The position numbers and the translations under genes were made by a program. This document shows, piece after piece, positions 19,467 through 31,233 of a stretch of 64,000 nucleotides of DNA (position 1 is the stretch's first letter; every line of letters begins with the position of its first letter). This DNA is from Methylobacterium sp. Leaf125 (GTDB lineage: Bacteria; Pseudomonadota; Alphaproteobacteria; Rhizobiales; Beijerinckiaceae), in contig NZ_LMNU01000023.1 of the NCBI RefSeq assembly GCF_001423085.1, forward strand, positions 248,100 through 312,099, written 5' to 3'. The notes below the pieces were generated by a model. The model was not told the DNA's origin and ran no database searches. It saw nothing but the letters and a program-made list of their open reading frames with translations.

Positions 19467-19889
19467 TCAGCGCGACTGCGGCGCCTGCGGCACGGCCGGC
19501 TGGGCCGGTGCCGTCTCGGGCACCTGCGCCGGGGTGCCGGGCTGGGTGCTGGGCTGGGCGCCGCTCTGCCCGCGCAGGGTGTCGAGCAGGTTGCCGGCGT
19601 TCGGCGGCGTCGCGGGCTGGCTGGTCCCGGTTCCCTCGAGGATCGAGCGCGGGGCCGCACTGCGGTGCGACAGGATCGCGAGCGCCATGCTGGTGGTGAA
19701 GAACAGGGCGGCGAGGATGGCGGTCGCGCGGGTCAGCGCGTTGGCCTGGCCCCGCCCCGTCATGAAACCCGCGACACCGCCGCTGCCACCCCCGCCGAGA
19801 CCGAGACCGCCCTCGGAGCGCTGGAGCAGGACCACGGCGATGAGGCCGAGGACGACGATGAGATGGATCGAGATCAGAACGGTCTGCAT
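19467..19889 (-). CDS. secG: Preprotein translocase subunit SecG
   Basis: 140-aa auxiliary subunit of the SecYEG channel. It starts MQTVLISIHLIVVLGLIAVV, continues LLQRSEGGLGLGGGGSGG and FMTGRGQANALTRATAILAA, the classic SecG pattern of two membrane helices separated by a Gly-rich loop. The C-terminal 50 residues are a Pro/Gln/Ala-rich tail (QPATPPNAG, GAQPSTQPGTPAQ), a lengthened version common in this order. It lies about 246 bases upstream of pyrG. Confidence 0.92.
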   Translation of the reverse strand: MQTVLISIHLIVVLGLIAVVLLQRSEGGLGLGGGGSGGVAGFMTGRGQANALTRATAILAALFFTTSMALAILSHRSAAPRSILEGTGTSQPATPPNAGNLLDTLRGQSGAQPSTQPGTPAQVPETAPAQPAVPQAPQSR

Positions 19890-20069
19890 CGGGTTTCCGG
19901 AAGCTTCGTCATCCGCGCGCTGGTTCCGGGGAGGGAACCGGCCACGGGTGCATTACGGGCCGGAGAGTCCTGGCGCCGCCGACATATCCGCGGGGCCATA
20001 CACCAGATGACCGCGCGCGCCAACCGGACCGAGGCTTCGGCGCAGATCCGGCGCCGCGGCGTGTCCGAC

Positions 20070-20144
20070 GCCGAAGGGTCTCGCGCCGAAGGGTCTCGCG
20101 CCGAAGGGTCTCGCGCCGAAGGATCTCGCGCCGAAGGATCTCGC
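20070..20144. repeat. Minisatellite, 5 x 15 bp
   Basis: Five head-to-tail copies of GCCGAAGGGTCTCGC at 20070, 20085, 20100, 20115 and 20130. Copies 4 and 5 share one change (GGATCT for GGGTCT). The array ends 11 bases downstream of the acetyltransferase stop (20156) and lies in the gap before secG, so it is not in a gene I can support. Confidence 0.95.
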
Positions 20145-20155
20145 GCTCGCAGCGC

Positions 20156-20914
20156 CTAGTCGCGGCGGCGGTAGCGGTAGTCGTAGAGGTTGCGGGAGAA
20201 CCCGAGCCCGCCATAGAGCGCCCGCGCCGGCGCATTGCCCGCGATCACCTGAAGGCAGGCGCCGGTCGCTCCCTCCTGCCGCGCCCAGGCCATCAGCGTC
20301 GCGATCAGGCTGCGCGCATGCCCCGCCCGACGATGGGCCGGGTGCGTCGCGACGGATTCGAACACCAGGATCCCGCGATGCAGGACGCCGTAGGCCACGG
20401 CCACCGTCCGATCCGCTTCGATCCGACGCGCGAACATCCTGGGCAGGATCAGGCATGCGAGCGAGTCGCGATACGCTCGCAGAGCGGCCTCGGACACCAC
20501 GCCCTCGCAGGCGGCATGGGCCTCCAGCCATGCCGCGTCGGGGGCATCGGTCAGGATGACGTCGTCCGGCACCGCGCGGTCGTCCGGCGGAAGCGCCGCG
20601 AACAGCGTGCAGGCCTCTCCTTCGGAGCGATATCCGAGACCATCGAGCACGGCGCCCATCTCGGGCACGAGATCCGGCACCCGGACGATCAGCGGCCGGC
20701 CGAGGCTCCTGTAGAGGCTCTCGGCCTCCGCGATGATGCGGGCGGGATCGTCGCGCCAGCCGCGCAGGGGATTGAGCGAGTTCGTCCGCCGCGTCGGACC
20801 GCCCGAGGCCCGCAGGATCCAGCCCCCGAGGCCGATCTCCAGCGGCGAAGGTCGGGCGTTGCGGCAGGCCTCCTCGACGGCCCAGGCGCGATCCTCGTCC
20901 GACTGCCAGATCAT
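20156..20914 (-). CDS. GNAT family N-acetyltransferase
   Basis: 252-aa protein from ATG at 20914, which has an AGGAGG 11 bases upstream; a GTG at 20938 lacks a well-spaced site. The C-terminal GNAT domain has the acetyl-CoA loop VATHPAHRRAGHARSLIATL and the final motif GNAPARALYGGLGFSRNLYDY. The N-terminal half (LGGWILRASGGPTRRTNSLN) resembles the first GNAT-like lobe of two-lobed acetyltransferases. The substrate is unknown. It lies between tpiA and secG on the same strand; the minisatellite follows its stop. Confidence 0.82.
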   Translation of the reverse strand: MIWQSDEDRAWAVEEACRNARPSPLEIGLGGWILRASGGPTRRTNSLNPLRGWRDDPARIIAEAESLYRSLGRPLIVRVPDLVPEMGAVLDGLGYRSEGEACTLFAALPPDDRAVPDDVILTDAPDAAWLEAHAACEGVVSEAALRAYRDSLACLILPRMFARRIEADRTVAVAYGVLHRGILVFESVATHPAHRRAGHARSLIATLMAWARQEGATGACLQVIAGNAPARALYGGLGFSRNLYDYRYRRRD

Positions 20915-21008
20915 GTCCGCCGATGCCTCCTGGGCCACTCCTGCCGGAGCCGGACTGTCACGGTCCGACTGCGGACGTCCGCTGCAGTGGACTGTCCGGG
21001 CCCGATCC

Positions 21009-21773
21009 CTAGCGCAGGTAGGCGCGGGCGATGCCGAGGAAGTCGTCGGCCACCAGGCTGGCGCCGCCCACCAAGGCGCCGTCGACGTTCTCCACCGCCA
21101 TCAGCTCGCGGGCGTTGCTCGGCTTGACGGAGCCGCCATAGAGGATGCGCACCGCCTGTGCCTCGGCGCCGATGAGCTGGCCGAGCATCTCGCGCAGCGA
21201 GGCGTGAACCTCGGCGATGTCGGCCGGGGTCGGCGTCAGGCCGGTGCCGATCGCCCAGACCGGCTCGTAGGCGATGACGGTGTCCTTGGCGGAGGCGCCC
21301 TTCGGCACGCCGATCGCGAGCTGCGCGCGAACGATGTCGAGGGTCCGGCCCTCCTCGCGCTCTTCCTTGGTCTCGCCGACGCAGATGATGCCGCAGAGAC
21401 CCGCGCGGCGGGCCGCCAGCGCCTTGGCGTGGACGCCGTCATCGGTCTCGTGGTGGTAGGCCCGGCGCTCGGAATGGCCGACGATGACGTAGGTGGCGCC
21501 GAGATCGGCCAGCATCTCCGCCGAGATGCTGCCGGTGAAGGCGCCGTTCGGCTTGGCGTGCAGGTTCTGGCCGCCGATGGCGATCGGCGAGCCGTAGGCG
21601 GCGGCGACGCAGGACGCGATCAGCGTGGAGGGCGGGCAGATGAGGACGTCGACCGTGTCGAGCAACGCCGCGGTCAGGCCGCTCCGCACGGCCTCCACGA
21701 CGGCGACAGAGCTGCGCAGGCCGTTCATCTTCCAGTTGCCGGCAACCAGCGGCCGTCGCCCCGACTTCGTCAT
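21009..21773 (-). CDS. tpiA: Triose-phosphate isomerase
   Basis: Interconverts DHAP and glyceraldehyde-3-phosphate. It is 254 aa from ATG at 21773. The signature blocks are [10 protein letters not shown] (Asn/Lys), [11 protein letters not shown] (catalytic His), [16 protein letters not shown] (catalytic Glu and loop 6) and [12 protein letters not shown] (phosphate loop). It is separate from the gap-pgk-fba cluster at 3-7 kb. It diverges from ppiD with a 177-base gap. Confidence 0.96.
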   Translation of the reverse strand: MTKSGRRPLVAGNWKMNGLRSSVAVVEAVRSGLTAALLDTVDVLICPPSTLIASCVAAAYGSPIAIGGQNLHAKPNGAFTGSISAEMLADLGATYVIVGHSERRAYHHETDDGVHAKALAARRAGLCGIICVGETKEEREEGRTLDIVRAQLAIGVPKGASAKDTVIAYEPVWAIGTGLTPTPADIAEVHASLREMLGQLIGAEAQAVRILYGGSVKPSNARELMAVENVDGALVGGASLVADDFLGIARAYLR

Positions 21774-21950
21774 CCCGTTCCTCGCTGATATGGCTTCGCT
21801 TCGCGGTCGCGCCGGCCCTAACAGAGCCTCAGGAAGGGCGCAAACCGCGAACGCCCTTTGCGGTGACAGCGCGGATGGTCTATCGCGGGCGACCTTCCCA
21901 GGAATGACGGGGCGCTTCCGGCGCCCACGCGACGGGTACCCGGACGTTCG

Positions 21951-23855
21951 ATGCTGCAGAACATGCGCAAGGCCAGCCAGCACTGGCTCGGCAAGATCAT
22001 CCTCACGGTGGTCTTCACCTTCCTGATCGCCGGCGTGGCGATCTTCGGTGTCGAGGAGTTCTTCCGGGCGGGCTCGTCCACCAGCGTGGCCACCGTGGGC
22101 CGGGCGCAGATCTCCGCCGAGACCGTGCGCAGCGCCTATCAGAACCAGCTCCAGCGCTACCAGAGCCAGACCCGCCGCACCCTGACGCCCGACCAGGCGC
22201 GGGCGCTCGGCATCGACCGTCAGGTCCTGGCGCAGCTCGTGAGCGAAGCCTCCCTCGACCAGCAGACCGCGGCCCTCGGCCTGAGCATCCCCGATGCGGC
22301 CGTGCTGCGCGCGATCCAGGAGGAGAAGAGCTTCCAGGGCGCCGACGGCAAGTTCGATCCCGCCCTGTTCTACCAGACGCTCCAGCGGGCCGGCATCAAC
22401 GAGGCGACCTTCGTGCGCGAGCAGCGCTCGGTCGCCGCCCGCCTGCAGCTCGCCGAGGCGGTCGCCGCCGACCTGCATGTCCCCGAGGCGCTGCGCGAGG
22501 CGGTGCACCGCTACACCACCGAGCGCCGTTCGGTCGCCCTGATGATGCTGCCGCCCTCCGTGGCGGGGGACATCCCGGCCCCCTCCGAGGAGGCGGTGAA
22601 GGCGTATTACGAGGACAACAAGTTCGCCTTCCGCGCGCCGGAAGCCCGCGCCGTCACCCTGCTGGTCCTGGACCCGCAGGCGATGGCCAAGCCGGAGGCC
22701 GTGACCGCCGAGGAGATCGCCCAGCGCTACGAGTCCGAGAAGGCGCGCTACGGGACGCCGGAGCGTCGCACGATCCAGCAGATCGTCTTCCCGGATCAGG
22801 CCGCCGCCGAGGCGGCCCGCAAGGCGATCGAGGCCGGTGAGAAGCCGTTCGAGACGGCCGCCGCCGAGACCGGCGCCGATGCGAAGAACCTCTCGCTCGG
22901 GACGCTGTCGAAGGCGGAGCTGTTCGATCCCGCCGTGGCGGATGCGGCCTTCAGCCTGCCGCTGAACACGGTGAGCGCACCGGTGAAGGGCCGCTTCGGC
23001 ACCGTTCTCCTGCGTGTCACCGCCATCGCGCCGGAGACGGTGAAGCCGCTGGCCGACGTCTCCGCGGACATCGCCAAGACCATCGCCCTGGAGCGCGCCA
23101 ACAGCGGCCTCGACACGACGCACGACGCGATCGAGGACCAGCGCGCCAACTCGAAGCCCCTGGCCGACATCGCCAAGGAGCGCGACCTGCCGCTGACGAC
23201 CATCCCGGCCGTCACCGCGCAGGGCCTCGATCCCGCGGGCAAGACCGTCGAGGGCATCCCGGATCGCGACACCACCCTGACCGCCCTGTTCCGGGCCGAG
23301 ATGGGCGGCGACAACGAGCCCCTGCGCACCAAGACCGGGGGATACGTCTGGTACGACGTGACCGGCATCGACCGGGCCCATGACAAGCCCCTCGACGAGG
23401 TGCGCGACGAGGTCGTCGCCCGCTGGCGCGCCGCCGAGGTCCAGAGCCGCCTCCTCGCCAAGGCCAAGGAGCTGTCGGCGCGCCTCGACAAGGGCGAGAC
23501 CGTCGAGGCCCTCGCGGCGGAAGCGGGCCTGAACGTCCAGACCCTCACCGACCTGGCCCGCAACCAGGCCCAGGGCGATCTGACGGCCGAGGTGGTCAAC
23601 CGCGTCTTCGCGACGGCGGTCGAGAAGTCGGCCTCCGCCGAGGCCGGCGAGAGTCGCGCCCTGTTCAAGGTCACCGCTGCGACGATGCCCGCCTTCGTTC
23701 CCGGCTCGCCGGAGGACGAGGCGATTACCAAGCGCTTCCAGCCCACCATCGCCGACGATGTCCTGGGCCAGTACATCGGCGACGTGCAGACCTCGGTGGG
23801 CGTGACCATCAACCAGGCGGCCTTCCGCCGGGCGATCGGCGGCGGCGAGTACTGA
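21951..23855 (+). CDS. ppiD: Peptidylprolyl isomerase / periplasmic folding factor, PpiD-like
   Basis: 634-aa inner-membrane-anchored chaperone. A single N-terminal membrane helix, [20 protein letters not shown], places the rest in the periplasm. A SurA/PpiD N-terminal chaperone domain follows ([40 protein letters not shown]), then a parvulin-like domain around residues 250-370 ([31 protein letters not shown]) and a second long helical region. It is thought to help newly translocated proteins at the Sec channel. It is followed by trpE after only 7 bases. Confidence 0.88.
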   Translation: MLQNMRKASQHWLGKIILTVVFTFLIAGVAIFGVEEFFRAGSSTSVATVGRAQISAETVRSAYQNQLQRYQSQTRRTLTPDQARALGIDRQVLAQLVSEASLDQQTAALGLSIPDAAVLRAIQEEKSFQGADGKFDPALFYQTLQRAGINEATFVREQRSVAARLQLAEAVAADLHVPEALREAVHRYTTERRSVALMMLPPSVAGDIPAPSEEAVKAYYEDNKFAFRAPEARAVTLLVLDPQAMAKPEAVTAEEIAQRYESEKARYGTPERRTIQQIVFPDQAAAEAARKAIEAGEKPFETAAAETGADAKNLSLGTLSKAELFDPAVADAAFSLPLNTVSAPVKGRFGTVLLRVTAIAPETVKPLADVSADIAKTIALERANSGLDTTHDAIEDQRANSKPLADIAKERDLPLTTIPAVTAQGLDPAGKTVEGIPDRDTTLTALFRAEMGGDNEPLRTKTGGYVWYDVTGIDRAHDKPLDEVRDEVVARWRAAEVQSRLLAKAKELSARLDKGETVEALAAEAGLNVQTLTDLARNQAQGDLTAEVVNRVFATAVEKSASAEAGESRALFKVTAATMPAFVPGSPEDEAITKRFQPTIADDVLGQYIGDVQTSVGVTINQAAFRRAIGGGEY

Positions 23856-23862
23856 GCCGACG

Positions 23863-25386
<1,524 letters not shown>

Positions 25387-25503
25387 CGCCCGGTGCGGGC
25401 GGGGGCGACCCCGATCCGTCGACATGGATGCGTCGACCCCGGATGTGTTGACCCCTCGCGGGAGTCCGGTCAAACCGCTTCCATGCCTGCGCGTGAGCCG
25501 CCC

Positions 25504-26118
25504 ATGTCCGACGTCCTCGTCATCGACAACTACGATTCCTTCACCTGGAATCTCGTCCACCTGATCGGCCCCCTCTGCGGTTCGATCGACGTGGTGCGCA
25601 ACGACGCCATCACCACCGCGGAGATCCGTGCCCGTCGGCCCGACGCCGTGGTGCTGTCGCCCGGACCGTGTTCGCCGAACGAGGCCGGCATCTGCCTCGA
25701 CGTGGTCAAGGACCTCTCGGCCGAGATCCCGATCTTCGGCGTCTGTCTCGGGCTCCAGGCCATCGGGCAGGCTTTCGGCGGAGACGTCGTGCGGGCCCCG
25801 GCACCGATGCACGGCAAGGTCTCCAGCATCCAGCACCGGGCCTCCGGCATCTTCCGCGGTCTGAACGGGCCCTTCGATGCGACGCGCTATCATTCCCTGG
25901 TGGTGGAGCGCGGCGGCTGTCCGACGGACCTGACCGTGACGGCGGAGGCCGACGGCCTGATCATGGGGCTGCAGCACGCGCATCTGCCCGTGCACGGGGT
26001 CCAGTTCCACCCCGAGAGCATCCTCTCGCACCACGGTTCGCAGATCCTGCGCAATTTCCTCGACATCGCGGCGGCCTGGAACGCAACGCGTGACAAGGGC
26101 CGCGACGGCGTGCATTGA
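25504..26118 (+). CDS. trpG: Anthranilate synthase component II (glutaminase)
   Basis: 204-aa class I glutamine amidotransferase that supplies ammonia to TrpE. It starts [19 protein letters not shown], the family N-terminus, and has [12 protein letters not shown], the nucleophile in [16 protein letters not shown], the substrate loop AMHGK-type PAPMHGKVS and the His/Glu of [12 protein letters not shown] specific aminodeoxychorismate synthase role (PabA) can overlap in some bacteria. The start at 25504 is chosen because upstream codons are not family-like. Confidence 0.94.
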   Translation: MSDVLVIDNYDSFTWNLVHLIGPLCGSIDVVRNDAITTAEIRARRPDAVVLSPGPCSPNEAGICLDVVKDLSAEIPIFGVCLGLQAIGQAFGGDVVRAPAPMHGKVSSIQHRASGIFRGLNGPFDATRYHSLVVERGGCPTDLTVTAEADGLIMGLQHAHLPVHGVQFHPESILSHHGSQILRNFLDIAAAWNATRDKGRDGVH

Positions 26119-26182
26119 CGAAGCCTGTCGCTCGTCAGGAACAATCCCGGCCTCCCGCGCCGGATCTTCACGCCCGAGACCC

Positions 26183-27208
26183 ATGGAATCCTTCAAACCC
26201 CTCCTCGCGAAGGTCGCTACGGGTGCGAGTCTCACGCGCGACGAGGCCCGCCGGGCCTTCGACGACCTCCTGTCGGGCGAGGTGACCCCGGTCCAGGCCA
26301 GCGCCTTCCTGATGGCCCTGAAGGTCCGCGGCGAGGCGCCGGACGAGATCGTCGGGGCGGTGGAGGCCATGCGCGCCCGGATGCTGCCGGTGCGCAGCGT
26401 TCCCGGGGCCGTCGACGTCGTGGGCACCGGCGGCGATCATTCCGGCAGCTACAACGTCTCGACCCTGGCGGCGATCGTGACGGCCGCCTGCGGCGTCCCC
26501 GTGGCCAAGCACGGCAATCGCGCCGCCACCTCGCGCTCCGGGGCGGCCGACGTGCTCGCGGCCCTCGGCGTGCGCATCGGGCTCGCCCCGGACGAGCTGA
26601 GCCTCTGCCTGGCCGAAGCGGGCCTGTGCTTCATGTTCGCGCAGACGCACCACGCCGCCATGCGCCACGTGGCGCCCGTGCGGGCCGAGCTCCCGACGCG
26701 CACGATCTTCAACATGCTCGGCCCCCTGGCCAATCCGGCCGGCGTCCGGCGCCAGCTCTTCGGCGTCTCGTCGCCCGCCTGGGCCGAGCCGCTGACGGGC
26801 GTGCTGTCCGAGCTCGGCAGCGAGCGGGTCTGGACCGTTCACGGCAGCGACGGCCTCGACGAGATCACCGTCACCGGTCCCACGGCCGTGGTGGCCCTGG
26901 AGGGGGGCCGGGTCTCGCAATTCACCATCGATCCGCGCGATGTCGGGTTGCCCCTACACAGCCTGGACGCCCTGCGCGGCGGCGATCCGGCGCACAACGC
27001 CGCGGCGCTGGCCGACGTCCTCGACGGGGCGCGGAACGCGTATCGCGACATCGCCGTGCTGAATGCCGGGGCCGCCCTCGTCGTGGCCGAGGCGGCACAC
27101 GCGCTCGCCGACGGCGTCGCCCGGGCGGCGCAGGCCCTCGACAGCGGCGCTGCGCGCGCCACACTACAGACACTGGTCCGTCTCTCGAACCTTCGCTCGA
27201 ACGCCTGA
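26183..27208 (+). CDS. trpD: Anthranilate phosphoribosyltransferase
   Basis: Joins anthranilate to PRPP. It is 341 aa from [20 protein letters not shown]. Conserved blocks are [16 protein letters not shown] (pyrophosphate site), [38 protein letters not shown] and [14 protein letters not shown]. It lies 64 bases after trpG and 9 bases before trpC, in pathway order. Confidence 0.95.
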   Translation: MESFKPLLAKVATGASLTRDEARRAFDDLLSGEVTPVQASAFLMALKVRGEAPDEIVGAVEAMRARMLPVRSVPGAVDVVGTGGDHSGSYNVSTLAAIVTAACGVPVAKHGNRAATSRSGAADVLAALGVRIGLAPDELSLCLAEAGLCFMFAQTHHAAMRHVAPVRAELPTRTIFNMLGPLANPAGVRRQLFGVSSPAWAEPLTGVLSELGSERVWTVHGSDGLDEITVTGPTAVVALEGGRVSQFTIDPRDVGLPLHSLDALRGGDPAHNAAALADVLDGARNAYRDIAVLNAGAALVVAEAAHALADGVARAAQALDSGAARATLQTLVRLSNLRSNA

Positions 27209-27217
27209 AAGCCCGTC

Positions 27218-28087
27218 ATGTCCGAGCCCACGTCCGAGTCCAAATCGAAACCCGGCTTTGTCCCCGAGATCGCTCCGGCCGAGCGCAAGGACGTGCTCGC
27301 CCGCATCGAGACCTACAAGCGGCGCGAGATCGCCGAGGCGAAGCTGCGGGTGCCGCAGACGAAGCTCGAGAAGCGCATCGCCGATGTCACGGCACCGCGC
27401 GGCTTTGCCGATGCCATCGCGGCGCACATCGCGCAGAAGCGTCCCGCGCTGATCGCCGAGGTGAAGAAGGCCTCGCCCTCGAAGGGCCTGATCCGCGCCG
27501 ACTTCGATCCTGCGATCCTGGCCGCGGCCTACGAGGCCGGCGGCGCCACCTGCCTCTCGGTCCTCACGGACACGCCCTCGTTCCAGGGCAAGCCCGAGTA
27601 CCTCACCGAAGCGCGCGCGGCCTGCGCCCTGCCGGTCCTGCGCAAGGACTTCCTGTTCGAGCCCTACCAGGTGTTCGAGGCGCGGGCCTGGGGCGCCGAT
27701 TGCATCCTCGTGATCATGGCCTGCCTCGACGACGAGGAGGCCGCCGCCCTGGTGGAGACGGCCCACGACCTCGGCATGGACGTGCTGGTCGAGGTCCACG
27801 ATGCCGAGGAGTTGGCCCGGGCCCTGCCCCTCGGTACACGGCTGGTGGGCATCAACAACCGCAACCTCAAGACCTTCGAGGTCTCGTTCGAGACGGCGAT
27901 CCGCCTCGCCGAGGGCGTGCCGGCCGACCGCATCGCCGTGGCCGAGAGCGGCATCGCCGGGCATGCCGACGTGGTCCGGCTGGCCGAGAACGGTCTCGAT
28001 ACCATCCTGGTCGGCGAGAGCCTGATGCGCGAGGCCGACGTCACCGCCGCAACCCGCCGCCTGCTCTTCGGCGACGCGAAAGCCTGA
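27218..28087 (+). CDS. trpC: Indole-3-glycerol-phosphate synthase
   Basis: Closes the indole ring in tryptophan synthesis. It is 289 aa with an N-terminal extension of about 20 polar residues. The (beta/alpha)8 barrel shows [68 protein letters not shown] and [13 protein letters not shown], with the catalytic Lys and Glu present. It is monofunctional, with no fused TrpF domain. moaC starts 8 bases downstream. Confidence 0.95.
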   Translation: MSEPTSESKSKPGFVPEIAPAERKDVLARIETYKRREIAEAKLRVPQTKLEKRIADVTAPRGFADAIAAHIAQKRPALIAEVKKASPSKGLIRADFDPAILAAAYEAGGATCLSVLTDTPSFQGKPEYLTEARAACALPVLRKDFLFEPYQVFEARAWGADCILVIMACLDDEEAAALVETAHDLGMDVLVEVHDAEELARALPLGTRLVGINNRNLKTFEVSFETAIRLAEGVPADRIAVAESGIAGHADVVRLAENGLDTILVGESLMREADVTAATRRLLFGDAKA

Positions 28088-28095
28088 GCGCAGCG

Positions 28096-28581
28096 ATGGC
28101 CGAACTCACTCACCTGGACGCCTCCGGCGCGGCCAACATGGTCGATGTCTCGGAGAAGGACGCGACCACGCGCACGGCGCGGGCCACCGGTTCGGTGGTC
28201 ATGCTGCCCGAGACCTTGCGGCTGATCCGGGAAGGCGACGCCAAGAAGGGCGACGTCATCGGCACGGCCCGTCTCGCCGGGATCATGGCCTCGAAGCGCA
28301 CCCACGAGCTCATTCCCCTCTGCCATCCCCTCCTGCTCGCGAAGGTCCGCGTCGATTGCGAGCCCGATGACAGCCTTCCGGGCCTTCGGGTCACCGCGGA
28401 GGTGAAGGTGCTGGGCCCGACCGGCGTGGAGATGGAGGCGCTGACCGCGGTCTCGGTGGCCTGCCTGACCATCTACGACATGGTGAAGGCGGCCGATCGC
28501 GGCATGCGCATCGAGGGGATCCGGCTGCTCGCCAAGGACGGGGGCCGCTCCGGCGCCTATCGCGCCGAGGATCACGCTTGA
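28096..28581 (+). CDS. moaC: Cyclic pyranopterin monophosphate synthase
   Basis: Second step of molybdenum-cofactor synthesis, acting on the MoaA product to give cPMP. It is 161 aa. Blocks: [33 protein letters not shown] (substrate-binding Lys/His) and [20 protein letters not shown]. Its TGA overlaps the TTG start of moeA. The trpC-moaC-moeA order is common in alphaproteobacteria. Confidence 0.95.
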   Translation: MAELTHLDASGAANMVDVSEKDATTRTARATGSVVMLPETLRLIREGDAKKGDVIGTARLAGIMASKRTHELIPLCHPLLLAKVRVDCEPDDSLPGLRVTAEVKVLGPTGVEMEALTAVSVACLTIYDMVKAADRGMRIEGIRLLAKDGGRSGAYRAEDHA

Positions 28582-29837
28582 GCGGCATGTCTTCGAAGAA
28601 ATCGCGGTCCGGGGGCATGATCCCGGTCGCCGAGGCGCTGGCGCGCATCCTGCAATCCATTCCGGGACCGGTCGAGACGGAGACCGTCCCGATCGGGCAG
28701 GCCGCCGGGCGTACGCTCGCGGCGGATGTGCGGGCGACCCGGACGCAACCGCCATTCCCGGCCTCGGCCATGGACGGTTACGCGGTCCACAGTGCCGACC
28801 TCGCCGAAGCACCCGCGACCCTGCGGCTCATCGGCAGCAGCGCCGCCGGCCACGGGTTCGCCGGCGTGCTGGGACGCGGTGAGGCCGTGCGGATCTTCAC
28901 CGGTGCGCCGGTGCCGGAGGGGGCCGACGCCATCCTGATCCAGGAGAACGCCGAGGCGACATCCGACCGCGTGACCGGACGCGACCCCGTACCGGCGGGT
29001 CGCTTCATCCGCCCGAGCGGCCTCGATTTCCGGAGGGACGATCGCCTGCTCGCCGCCGGTGACGTGCTGGATTCGCGCCGCATCGCCCTCGCGGCTGCCG
29101 GGGGGCACGGCGCACTCCCGGTCCGGCGGCGCCCACGGGTGGCCATCCTGGCCACGGGGGACGAGTTGGTGGCGCCCGGGGAACCGGCGCGCTGGGACCA
29201 GATCGTCGCTTCGAACGGGCTCGCCGTCGCGGCCCTGGTCCGGGAGGTCGGGGCGGACGCCATCGATCTCGGGATCGCCGGCGACACGCTCGCGGCCCTC
29301 GACGACGCGATCCTGCGCGCGGTGGCGGCCGATGCGGATCTTTTGATCACGCTGGGAGGGGCCTCGGTCGGCGACCATGACCTCGTGCAATCGGCCCTGA
29401 CCACCCGCGGTCTCGAACTCGGTTTCTGGCGCGTCGCGCTCCGGCCCGGCAAACCGTTGATGCACGGTCGCCTCGGCCGGATGGCCGTTCTGGGACTGCC
29501 GGGCAATCCGGTGGCCTCGGTGGTCTGCGGGCTGCTGTTCGTGGTCCCGGCGATCCGGGCCCTGCTGGGGGATCCGCGCGCGTCCGCGGATCTGTCCGAA
29601 CCGGCCATCCTCGGCAGCGATCTGCCCGAGAACGACCTGCGCCAGGACTATCTCCGGTCGCGGATCGAGACGGGGCCCGACCGCATCCCGGTGGTCCATC
29701 CCGAGAACCGCCAGGATTCCTCGATGCTCTTCATCCTGGGTTCGGCCGAAGCGCTGCTCATCCGCGCGCCCCATGCACCGGCCGCCAAGGCCGGCGACCC
29801 CTGTCGCATCCTCAGGCTCGACCGGCGCCTGCTCTGA
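28578..29837 (+). CDS. moeA: Molybdopterin molybdotransferase
   Basis: Inserts molybdate into adenylylated molybdopterin. It is 419 aa from a TTG at 28578, which overlaps the moaC stop and has GAGG 7 bases upstream; the ATG at 28587 would be 17 bases from that site. Domain blocks are [59 protein letters not shown] and [18 protein letters not shown]. The last gene of the trp-moa unit; in many relatives lexA follows moeA, but here a minus-strand small gene does. Confidence 0.93.
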   Translation: MSGMSSKKSRSGGMIPVAEALARILQSIPGPVETETVPIGQAAGRTLAADVRATRTQPPFPASAMDGYAVHSADLAEAPATLRLIGSSAAGHGFAGVLGRGEAVRIFTGAPVPEGADAILIQENAEATSDRVTGRDPVPAGRFIRPSGLDFRRDDRLLAAGDVLDSRRIALAAAGGHGALPVRRRPRVAILATGDELVAPGEPARWDQIVASNGLAVAALVREVGADAIDLGIAGDTLAALDDAILRAVAADADLLITLGGASVGDHDLVQSALTTRGLELGFWRVALRPGKPLMHGRLGRMAVLGLPGNPVASVVCGLLFVVPAIRALLGDPRASADLSEPAILGSDLPENDLRQDYLRSRIETGPDRIPVVHPENRQDSSMLFILGSAEALLIRAPHAPAAKAGDPCRILRLDRRLL

Positions 29838-29850
29838 GACCCGGACGGTC

Positions 29851-29985
29851 TCAGACGAGGTAGAGCGTGGTCTCGGCGCGGAAGACCCGCGGGCAATGCT
29901 CGGCATCGACCCAGCGGCGTGCCTGATCGAGACTGATGCTGCGGGACTCGGCGATTTCCTGCAGGGTCATCCAGCGTGACGACAT
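29851..29985 (-). CDS. 44-aa helix-turn-helix-like small protein
   Basis: A short frame from ATG at 29985 to TGA at 29851 codes for 44 residues (MSSRWMTLQEIAESRSISLD and on). A strong Shine-Dalgarno, GAGGGAG, ends 7 bases before the ATG. The sequence LQEIAESRSISLDQARRWVD looks like an excisionase/MerR-type winged-helix recognition unit (helix, turn, helix with RRWV), but it is too short for a full domain. It converges with moeA and lies downstream of the papain-like gene. The product may be a small DNA-binding or protein-binding regulator; this is inference. Confidence 0.6.
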   Translation of the reverse strand: MSSRWMTLQEIAESRSISLDQARRWVDAEHCPRVFRAETTLYLV

Positions 29986-30069
29986 ATTCGGCTCCCTCAT
30001 GGTTAACGGGGCAACGGCCAAGGCTGTCGTTTGTTTCCGCCCCGAACGAAGACCGCGTCGGCGCTCAGC

Positions 30070-31230
30070 TCAGCGCAGGTACGTGACACTGTAGAGGGTG
30101 CGGCGCAGGGCCTCCTCGTCGACCCAGACGCGGCCATTCTCGCAGGCCTCGCGCATGCCCGATCGCATGCGGGCGCAGTACTCGCCGGTGTTGTCCTGCA
30201 CCCGGTACTGGCAGCGACCGCCGATCCTTCGCCGCCCGATCACGGGACTGGCGTGATCCGCGTGCAGGTCCGGGTCCTTGGGATCGCGGTCCTCCAGGAG
30301 GTACCAGCTGTAGCCGATGGTGGGCACGCGGCGGTGGTCCAGGGCGTAATCGATCATCGCCAGGATCCGGCTGATCGCCCGCGGGCTCGGCGGCGTCCCG
30401 GAATCCCGCATCTCGACGAACTCGGCCTGATTGGCTGCCACCCGATAGGAGACCGGCAGCAGAGGCACCGGCAGGCTGGCCCGTCGACAGCGGGCATCCA
30501 CATGGGCGATCCAGCCCGCATTGAAGGTGTCGGTCCGCGGATGCCGAAGGTGCGGGACCGTGCCCGCGAGGCTGCGGAAGCTCATCGGCCGGGGCGCCAG
30601 GCGGCTGCGATAGCGCAGGCGATGCAGGGTCGGCGCGGCGTAGCGGTAGCCGTCGTTGGACGGCAGGTCGCGGTCCTCGCACAGGCCATCGATGTTGTAG
30701 AGGAGCGCGGCCGTATCCTCCTCGCCCCCCTCGATCTTGTCGAAATAGGGCAGCAGCTTCGGATTCCCGAGACTCGACATCTCGGCGGCGTTGCGGCTCC
30801 AGGCGATGTCGGCGCGCCAGTTCGGATGCGCCTTCAGGTGCTCGCGGAGGGCCGGAATGGCCGTCAGGCGCTCGGGATCGGCGAAATAGTATTTCGTGGC
30901 GACGTCGAGGGGGGCGATCTGGCGCCCCAGCCGATGCGAGATCATGTCGGCGGTGGCGTAGGCGAAGCAGATGGCGCTCTCGCCCTGGTTCAGGGGCATC
31001 TCGCGCGGGGACGGCGACAGTCCGACGTCGCGCGTTCCCTCGTGCGCCGCGAAGGGAATGCTGGTCGCGACCGGCGCGCAGGTGGGATTGCGCGCGTAGG
31101 CCGGCCGCAGCGGCAGGATGCGGGGATCGACCTGCGCCCGGGCGGGCATCGCGCCCGCGGCGAGCGCTGCGAGCAGGACCAGGACCGATGCCAATCCGTG
31201 ACGGGCGCCTCCGAACCGGACCGCGCGCAT
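30070..31230 (-). CDS. Exported papain-like (C1A-fold) protein, divergent
   Basis: 386-aa protein with a Sec signal peptide (LASVLVLLAALAAGAMPARA). A papain-type active-site pattern is visible: Gln-82 in LNQGESAICFAYATAD lies exactly six residues before Cys-88, as Gln-19 and Cys-25 do in papain; His-326 in DHASPVIG and Asn-347 in VQDNTGEYC fit the second half of the triad. About 240 residues between them are unlike known members. It starts 3 bases after the rsmB stop, so it is translationally coupled to rsmB. Substrate and role unknown; peptidase activity is inferred from motif spacing only. Confidence 0.65.
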   Translation of the reverse strand: MRAVRFGGARHGLASVLVLLAALAAGAMPARAQVDPRILPLRPAYARNPTCAPVATSIPFAAHEGTRDVGLSPSPREMPLNQGESAICFAYATADMISHRLGRQIAPLDVATKYYFADPERLTAIPALREHLKAHPNWRADIAWSRNAAEMSSLGNPKLLPYFDKIEGGEEDTAALLYNIDGLCEDRDLPSNDGYRYAAPTLHRLRYRSRLAPRPMSFRSLAGTVPHLRHPRTDTFNAGWIAHVDARCRRASLPVPLLPVSYRVAANQAEFVEMRDSGTPPSPRAISRILAMIDYALDHRRVPTIGYSWYLLEDRDPKDPDLHADHASPVIGRRRIGGRCQYRVQDNTGEYCARMRSGMREACENGRVWVDEEALRRTLYSVTYLR

Positions 31231-31233
31231 CGC

